Shown here: piece by piece, positions 59,403 to 64,000 of the stretch | How positions within the stretch are numbered: the stretch's first letter is position 1 | Layout of the letters: each line of letters starts with the position of its first letter | Assembly (NCBI RefSeq): GCF_963678845.1 | Contig: NZ_OY787468.1 | Coordinates: 124,001 to 188,000, forward strand | Reading direction: 5' to 3' | Source of the DNA: an uncultured Bacteroides sp. | GTDB taxonomy: Bacteria > Bacteroidota > Bacteroidia > Bacteroidales > Bacteroidaceae | DNA: 64,000 nt | Notes under the pieces: model-generated | The model's input: only the letters and a program-made list of their open reading frames with translations | What the model was told of the DNA's origin: nothing | The model's database searches: none | Translations under genes and position numbers: made by a program

Positions 59403-60941
59403 ATGCTTGTTAAGGTATTTGGGGCTGCTGTTCAAGGGATAGATGCTACCGTTATCACCATTGAAGTAAACAGTACCAGAGGATGTATGTTCCATCTTGT
59501 AGGTTTACCTGACTCGGCTGTAAAAGAGAGTCACGAACGCATCCTTTCGGCCTTACAGGTAAATGGATATAAATTTCCTACCTCACAAATAGTAATAAAC
59601 ATGGCTCCAGCGGATATTCGTAAGGAAGGATCTGCCTACGATTTGCCTCTGGCTATAGGCATGATGGCCGCAAAAGGGAATGTTTCTCCTGAAAAGCTAA
59701 GCAAACATATTATTATGGGCGAGCTAAGTCTGGACGGAAGTCTGCAAACCATAAAAGGAGCATTACCCATTGCAATTAAAGCACGTGAAGAGGGTTATGA
59801 GGGACTGATTGTTCCCCGCCAAAACACAAGGGAAGCTGCGGTTGTAAATAACTTAAAAGTCTACGGAGTAGATAATATTAAAGAAGTAATTGAATTCTTT
59901 AACGGAGAAAAAGAGTTAGAGCAGACAGTAGTAAACACCCGGGATGAGTTTTATTCCCAGCAAGCATCCTTTGACTTTGATTTTTCTGATGTGAAAGGGC
60001 AGGAAAACGTAAAGCGAGCACTTGAAGTTGCTGCGGCAGGGGGGCATAACCTGATTATGATTGGTGCTCCTGGCAGTGGGAAGTCCATGATGGCCAAGCG
60101 CCTTCCCTCCATTCTTCCCCCACTCTCTTTAGGAGAAAGTCTGGAGACTACCAAGATTCATTCTGTAGCTGGGAAATTAGGCAAAGAGACCTCCCTTATT
60201 GCCAAACGACCATTCCGCAGTCCACATCACACTATTTCACAAGTGGCAATGGTAGGTGGCGGAGCATATCCTCAGCCTGGGGAGATCAGTTTGGCTCATA
60301 ATGGACTTTTATTCCTGGATGAGTTACCTGAATTTAACAGGAGTGTACTGGAAGTTCTTCGTCAGCCACTGGAAGATCGCATGATTTCAGTGTCACGAGC
60401 CAAGTATAGCATTGATTACCCAGCCGGATTTATGATGATTGCCTCAATGAATCCCTGTCCGTGCGGATATTATAATCACCCTACTAAAGCTTGTGTCTGT
60501 AATTCGGGTCAAGTACAAAAGTATCTGAACCGGATTTCCGGCCCACTTTTAGATAGAATAGACATACAGATTGAGATTGTTCCCGTTCCTTTTGAAAAGA
60601 TGTCCGATAAAAGAGTCTCTGAATCGAGCACAGAAATACGAGAACGGGTTATTAAAGCCCGCCAGATTCAGGAGCAACGCTACGCTGATCATCCGGGTAT
60701 TTATAGCAATGCTCAGATGACGACTAAGCTACTTCACGCCTTTGCCGAGCCAGACAGTACCGGACTTGCACTTTTAAAGAATGCAATGAACCGATTAAAT
60801 CTTTCCGCCCGGGCTTATGACCGCATACTAAAGGTTTCACGTACTATTGCCGACTTAGAAGAAAGTGAACGAATACAATCTGCACATCTGGCAGAAGCCA
60901 TCAGTTACCGCAACCTCGACCGGGAAAGCTGGGCAGGGTAA
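59403..60941 (+). CDS. comM: YifB/ComM Mg-chelatase-like AAA+ ATPase
   Basis: ComM is a helicase that promotes branch migration during natural transformation. The 512-residue protein has the N-terminal ChlI-type domain (about 1-165: GCMFHLVGLPDSAVKESHER), then the AAA+ core with Walker A GAPGSGKSMMAKR, Walker B LLFLDELPEF, sensor region SMNPCPCGYYNH, and the C-terminal lid (about 410-510). Full length. It follows the TlpA-like gene by 6 bp. ComF is also in the window. Confidence 0.94.
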   Translation: MLVKVFGAAVQGIDATVITIEVNSTRGCMFHLVGLPDSAVKESHERILSALQVNGYKFPTSQIVINMAPADIRKEGSAYDLPLAIGMMAAKGNVSPEKLSKHIIMGELSLDGSLQTIKGALPIAIKAREEGYEGLIVPRQNTREAAVVNNLKVYGVDNIKEVIEFFNGEKELEQTVVNTRDEFYSQQASFDFDFSDVKGQENVKRALEVAAAGGHNLIMIGAPGSGKSMMAKRLPSILPPLSLGESLETTKIHSVAGKLGKETSLIAKRPFRSPHHTISQVAMVGGGAYPQPGEISLAHNGLLFLDELPEFNRSVLEVLRQPLEDRMISVSRAKYSIDYPAGFMMIASMNPCPCGYYNHPTKACVCNSGQVQKYLNRISGPLLDRIDIQIEIVPVPFEKMSDKRVSESSTEIRERVIKARQIQEQRYADHPGIYSNAQMTTKLLHAFAEPDSTGLALLKNAMNRLNLSARAYDRILKVSRTIADLEESERIQSAHLAEAISYRNLDRESWAG

Positions 60942-61016
60942 TATTTCAACATATAAACTTGAATAGAAAAACCTGAAAGCAAAACTTAAGGATACAACAT
61001 TTAATAGACAATAAAT

Positions 61017-61571
61017 ATGGCCAGATTGTTATTTACCACATTATTCTGTTTACTGATTTCTACAGCATCGCATGGGCAGAACTTAAATATTAAATGTATT
61101 ACCATATCCCGTGTTATAACGAAAATAAAGAATAACGTTCATGAAAAGAGCGAAAATGAAGGGCCTCGTGCAAACTTCAAACTAGAGTTTGAGAACAATA
61201 CTGATTCTACTATCACATTGGATTCCTCACATTCTAAATTTATGCTTCTATTCAGATACAACGGACTCGATTACAAAAGAAAAGTACTCTCACTTTTCCT
61301 TGAATCATTCAATGAAATGAAAGAAGTGCGTATTAAACCAAATGAGAAATATCCGGTTGAATTCGGAATACGCCTGTTATCTGGAACTAATCTGGTAAAG
61401 GAAAAGAAAAACAAGTCTGATTACTATAATTATTCTCAGGAAATGCTGAAAGTATTGCCTACTTTACAAATTCAGTATATGGACCCAGACTTAAGAATCA
61501 TGTCGGGTAAGATTGGAAGTATTAATGTTGAAGACTACACCTATATTCCTCAAAGACCAGCCAAACATTAA
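61017..61571 (+). CDS. Secreted protein of unknown function (184 aa)
   Basis: The 184-residue protein has a signal peptide (about 1-20, ending SHGQ) followed by a mostly beta domain: ARVIT-like first strands, ANFKLEFENNTDSTITLDSS, LFRYNGLDYKRKVL, EVRIKPNEKYPVEFGIRL and LQIQYMDPDLRIMSGKIGS. The pattern of a strand, 'FENNTDS', and a late 'KPNEKYPVEFGI' recalls immunoglobulin-like periplasmic domains (DUF3244 or DUF4352-like), but I do not assign a family. Followed by a terminator. Confidence 0.7.
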   Translation: MARLLFTTLFCLLISTASHGQNLNIKCITISRVITKIKNNVHEKSENEGPRANFKLEFENNTDSTITLDSSHSKFMLLFRYNGLDYKRKVLSLFLESFNEMKEVRIKPNEKYPVEFGIRLLSGTNLVKEKKNKSDYYNYSQEMLKVLPTLQIQYMDPDLRIMSGKIGSINVEDYTYIPQRPAKH

Positions 61572-61572
61572 A

Positions 61573-61608
61573 AAAACACCTGAATGACCTTCGTCCTTCA
61601 GGTGTTTT
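61573..61608 (+). terminator. Terminator of the 184-aa gene
   Basis: AAAACACCTGAA and TTCAGGTGTTTT are exact arms around a 12-base loop, directly after the stop codon. The trailing T-run is short (TTTT). Confidence 0.85.
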
Positions 61609-61830
61609 AAATAACCCTAACCAGTTATTTCTTACGGAATAACGCTCTATCCAGTAATAACAAACTATTGTGCACAATATCTGTCGCTAGATAAATGCAA
61701 TCATTGCATAAATACTGCTTTAATACACATCCATTTATTTTTAATTAACATAAAAAGGATTTTAGGTTCAAATTTATTTCAGAAAATACTCAAATTTATC
61801 TGCAACGAATCAGCATTTCACTATAGCATA

Positions 61831-62013
61831 TCATAGAACCTGACTGATGAAAAATATCTCCAGCTGCCACCGACTTCTTATAGATCTCTGAATTACATTC
61901 AATGGCTGGTTATATAGTGTAGAAAAACCAGCATCTTCTAATGTATCTTTTTGGCAGCTTTCTATTCCGCAAAGAGAAAGAAACAGTAAGAAAGAAATCA
62001 GAATCTTTTTCAT
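61831..62013 (-). CDS. Short putative lipoprotein, possibly truncated (60 aa)
   Basis: The 60-residue frame opens with a clear lipoprotein signal (MKKILISFLLFLSLCGIESC), then QKDTLEDAGFSTL and a short C-terminal part with RWQLEIFF. The lipobox GIESC is good, but the mature part is only 40 residues and its end looks cut. It may be the stump of a longer lipoprotein. It is 13 bp past the stop of the acetate-CoA ligase on the same strand, so it could be its last gene. Confidence 0.45.
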   Translation of the reverse strand: MKKILISFLLFLSLCGIESCQKDTLEDAGFSTLYNQPLNVIQRSIRSRWQLEIFFISQVL

Positions 62014-62026
62014 TCTAAAGGATATA

Positions 62027-64000
62027 CTACTTTTCGATTCTTATACGGGCATCTACTGCAATCACATCTTTATCTGTGGCCAATAGCGGGTTAATATCCA
62101 TCTCCTTTATCTCAGTTGCAAAGCGAAGTAACGTAGATAAACGAACAATTATTTCGGCAAATTTGGCTTCGTTTACTCCTTTCTGACCACGGGTTCCCTG
62201 AATAATCTTGTAAGCCTTCAAGGAATGAATCATGGAATAAGCCTCTTCATAAGACAAAGGAGCCAGACCGGAAGATACGTCTTTCAGCACTTCCACGAAA
62301 ATACCGCCAAGTCCGCAAAGAACCACATGCCCAAACTTTTCTTCGTACTTGGCACCAATAAAGAGTTCAGTGCCTTTTAGCATGGGCTGAACCATTATGG
62401 CTGTTACATCAGGGAGCTTCATCATCCTTTCAAACTCCAGCGCCAGGTGTTGTGCCGACTTAATATTCAAAGCCACACCGCCAATATCTGATTTATGTAC
62501 AGGTCCCACCACTTTGGCAACCACGGGGAAACCGCATTTATGAGCAAAAGCGAGCATTGCTTCTTTATCAGCAGAAACAAACTCTTCTACTACCGGGATG
62601 CCAGCAGAGCGCAATAGTTCCTGCACCTGAAAAGGTTCAATATATCCGTTACCGGGAATGGAATCAATTATTCTTCGGATGTGCGGGATGTCTACCCCGA
62701 ACAGTTCTATCTCTTTCAATGCAGGCTGAGGAACATTCATGATACGTGTCAAAGCTGTGCCCAGCGTTACCTCATCGGAAAAGTTCACGTGTCCTTTTTT
62801 CAGGAATACATCCACCTCCTTTCCGGCGGTGTGCAACGAAGGTAATACCGGGAAGACCGGTTTTGTACAAGTAAGCATCTTCTGATGCAGCACTTCGTAA
62901 GCATCAAACATGGTCACTAAACCTGGAGTTCCAAAGATTACCAGGATAGCATCTATATCATCAAATTTTTCTTCGCAGTAATCAATGGCAATTCCCAGGT
63001 GTTCGGGCGTACCTGTTGCCAGTATATCTATAGGATTCCCCACGGCAGCACCGGGAAACAATTTGCTTTTCAGTTCATCGGCCAGTTCACCTTCCAGCTT
63101 GGGAACGTTTAGTCCTCCCTTTGATAAAGCATCGGTCAGCATCACTCCCGGTCCTCCGGCATGAGTTACGATGGCAAAGTTCTTACCTTTCAGCTGAGGA
63201 AGAGTAAAGATACAGCCTACAGTAGTCAGTTCTTCGCGGGAATAGCAGCGTACAATACCAGCCTTACGAAACAAAGCCTCAACAGCCGAGTCGGGACTGG
63301 CAATGGCTCCGGTATGTGAGGAAGCGGCCCTGCTGCCACTCTCCGAACTTCCCGATTTAATGGCGGCAATCCGGCAACCTTTGCGGATAAGTGAGGAAGC
63401 ATGAAAGAGTAACCGGTCAGGATCCTTGATGCTTTCTATATAAACAAGCTTTATCTTAGAATCTGTCTCGGGATTAAATGTATCGTCCATATATTGCAAC
63501 ACATCTTCTACCCCAATCTGTTTGGCATTACCTACGGACCATACAGAGTTAAACTGCAATCCTTTTGCTACTGCGCTCTCCAGAATAAAAACCGCCGTGG
63601 CTCCGGAGCTGGATATCAAATCAACTCCTTTAGGATTAAGCAGAGGAATAGGTTTTGTAAACACACTATGATGCCAGGTATTCATTAAGCCGATACAGTT
63701 AGGCCCAATCAATGACGCACCATACTTGTTGACTGTTTCAAGAATGGCATCTTCCAGCAAAGCACCTTCGTGAGTTTCCTCACCAAAGCCTGCAGAAAGA
63801 ATAATGAAAGCGCGCACCTGCTTGTCTCGTGCAAGAATCTCTACAGTTCCCGGGCACATCGCTGCAGGGATAGCCAGAATAGCAAGGTTTGTATCAGGAA
63901 GAAGAGTTACATCAGCATAGGAAGTTACTCCCTGCACTTCCGTTTCCTTTGGATTCACTGCCCGCAGTTCACCTTGATACCCGCCGGATATCAGATTTTT
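62027..64000 (-). CDS. ADP-forming acetate-CoA ligase, N-terminus cut by window edge
   Basis: It converts acyl-CoA, ADP and phosphate to acid, CoA and ATP. The minus strand is open to the right edge (the frame continues upstream of the GTG at 63958 as SGGYQGELRAVNPKET, so that GTG is not the start). The CoA-binding domain, the ligase_CoA domain (SSGATAVFILESAVAKGLQF, the phosphohistidine segment SSHTGAIASPDSAV), and a C-terminal ATP-grasp (about GFPVVAKVVGPVHKSDIGGV) are fused alpha-beta. About 658 residues are visible. GC content is higher than its neighbours. Confidence 0.94.
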   Translation of the reverse strand, partial: KNLISGGYQGELRAVNPKETEVQGVTSYADVTLLPDTNLAILAIPAAMCPGTVEILARDKQVRAFIILSAGFGEETHEGALLEDAILETVNKYGASLIGPNCIGLMNTWHHSVFTKPIPLLNPKGVDLISSSGATAVFILESAVAKGLQFNSVWSVGNAKQIGVEDVLQYMDDTFNPETDSKIKLVYIESIKDPDRLLFHASSLIRKGCRIAAIKSGSSESGSRAASSHTGAIASPDSAVEALFRKAGIVRCYSREELTTVGCIFTLPQLKGKNFAIVTHAGGPGVMLTDALSKGGLNVPKLEGELADELKSKLFPGAAVGNPIDILATGTPEHLGIAIDYCEEKFDDIDAILVIFGTPGLVTMFDAYEVLHQKMLTCTKPVFPVLPSLHTAGKEVDVFLKKGHVNFSDEVTLGTALTRIMNVPQPALKEIELFGVDIPHIRRIIDSIPGNGYIEPFQVQELLRSAGIPVVEEFVSADKEAMLAFAHKCGFPVVAKVVGPVHKSDIGGVALNIKSAQHLALEFERMMKLPDVTAIMVQPMLKGTELFIGAKYEEKFGHVVLCGLGGIFVEVLKDVSSGLAPLSYEEAYSMIHSLKAYKIIQGTRGQKGVNEAKFAEIIVRLSTLLRFATEIKEMDINPLLATDKDVIAVDARIRIEK

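Overview
The window is chromosomal DNA from a Bacteroidales bacterium, most likely a Bacteroides species. Four things point there. (1) Protein families typical of the group: DUF6242, DUF6089, DUF6064, DUF4369 thioredoxin-like lipoproteins, the uppS-bamA-ompH-ompH-murI string, GH106/GH105/GH51 glycan enzymes and ISAon1-type IS. (2) Promoters of the Bacteroides form TTTG-N19-21-TAnnTTTG, with Shine-Dalgarno sequences nearly absent. (3) AT-rich spacers. (4) tRNA genes without an encoded CCA. The species cannot be named from this window.

Layout. 1-6.5 kb: a rhamnose/rhamnogalacturonan block on the minus strand (rhamnulokinase, GH106 rhamnosidase, and an esterase-GH105 fusion). 6.6-7.5 kb: a 39-residue basic protein gene and a spacer with four 16-bp palindromes at an exact 23-bp pitch. 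7.5-10.4 kb: DUF6064 membrane protein, a degenerate FolD-like protein beside a 3-hydroxyacyl-CoA dehydrogenase, and a small membrane protein. 10.5-16.5 kb: tRNA-Leu, mannose-1-phosphate guanylyltransferase, greA-HIT with a terminator-like hairpin in the greA leader, a cysteine-less thioredoxin-like lipoprotein, and PNPase. 16.6-21.6 kb: a GH51/BNR-4 pair, small proteins and a polysaccharide deacetylase.

21.6-33.0 kb is an accessory island ending at tRNA-Leu(TAA)/tRNA-Gly. It holds short palindromic repeat arrays, an IS110-family element, a decayed ISL3/ISAon1 element that interrupts a decayed tyrosine integrase, and a four-gene operon (MBL-fold hydrolase, trypsin-like protease, small middle component, SMC/Rad50-like ATPase). 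A second ISL3 remnant and an intact ISL3 element follow. The operon has the architecture of an ABC-three-component / Lamassu-type anti-phage system with two effectors.

33.2-64 kb is mostly housekeeping: pyrE-SRPBCC-argH; prmC-recX-comF; ribD; envelope biogenesis (uppS, bamA, two Skp/OmpH chaperones, murI); a T9SS-tail-like secreted protein with a small PIDGG-anchored partner; aroQ-pyk-O-methyltransferase-rbfA-lolE; xerD; an abundant OmpA/TPR lipoprotein; a second cysteine-less thioredoxin-like lipoprotein; comM; and an ADP-forming acetate-CoA ligase running off the right edge. Several spacers carry tandem palindrome arrays with a pitch of about 22 bp, each array with its own sequence. Apart from the defence operon, this is the most unusual signal in the window.
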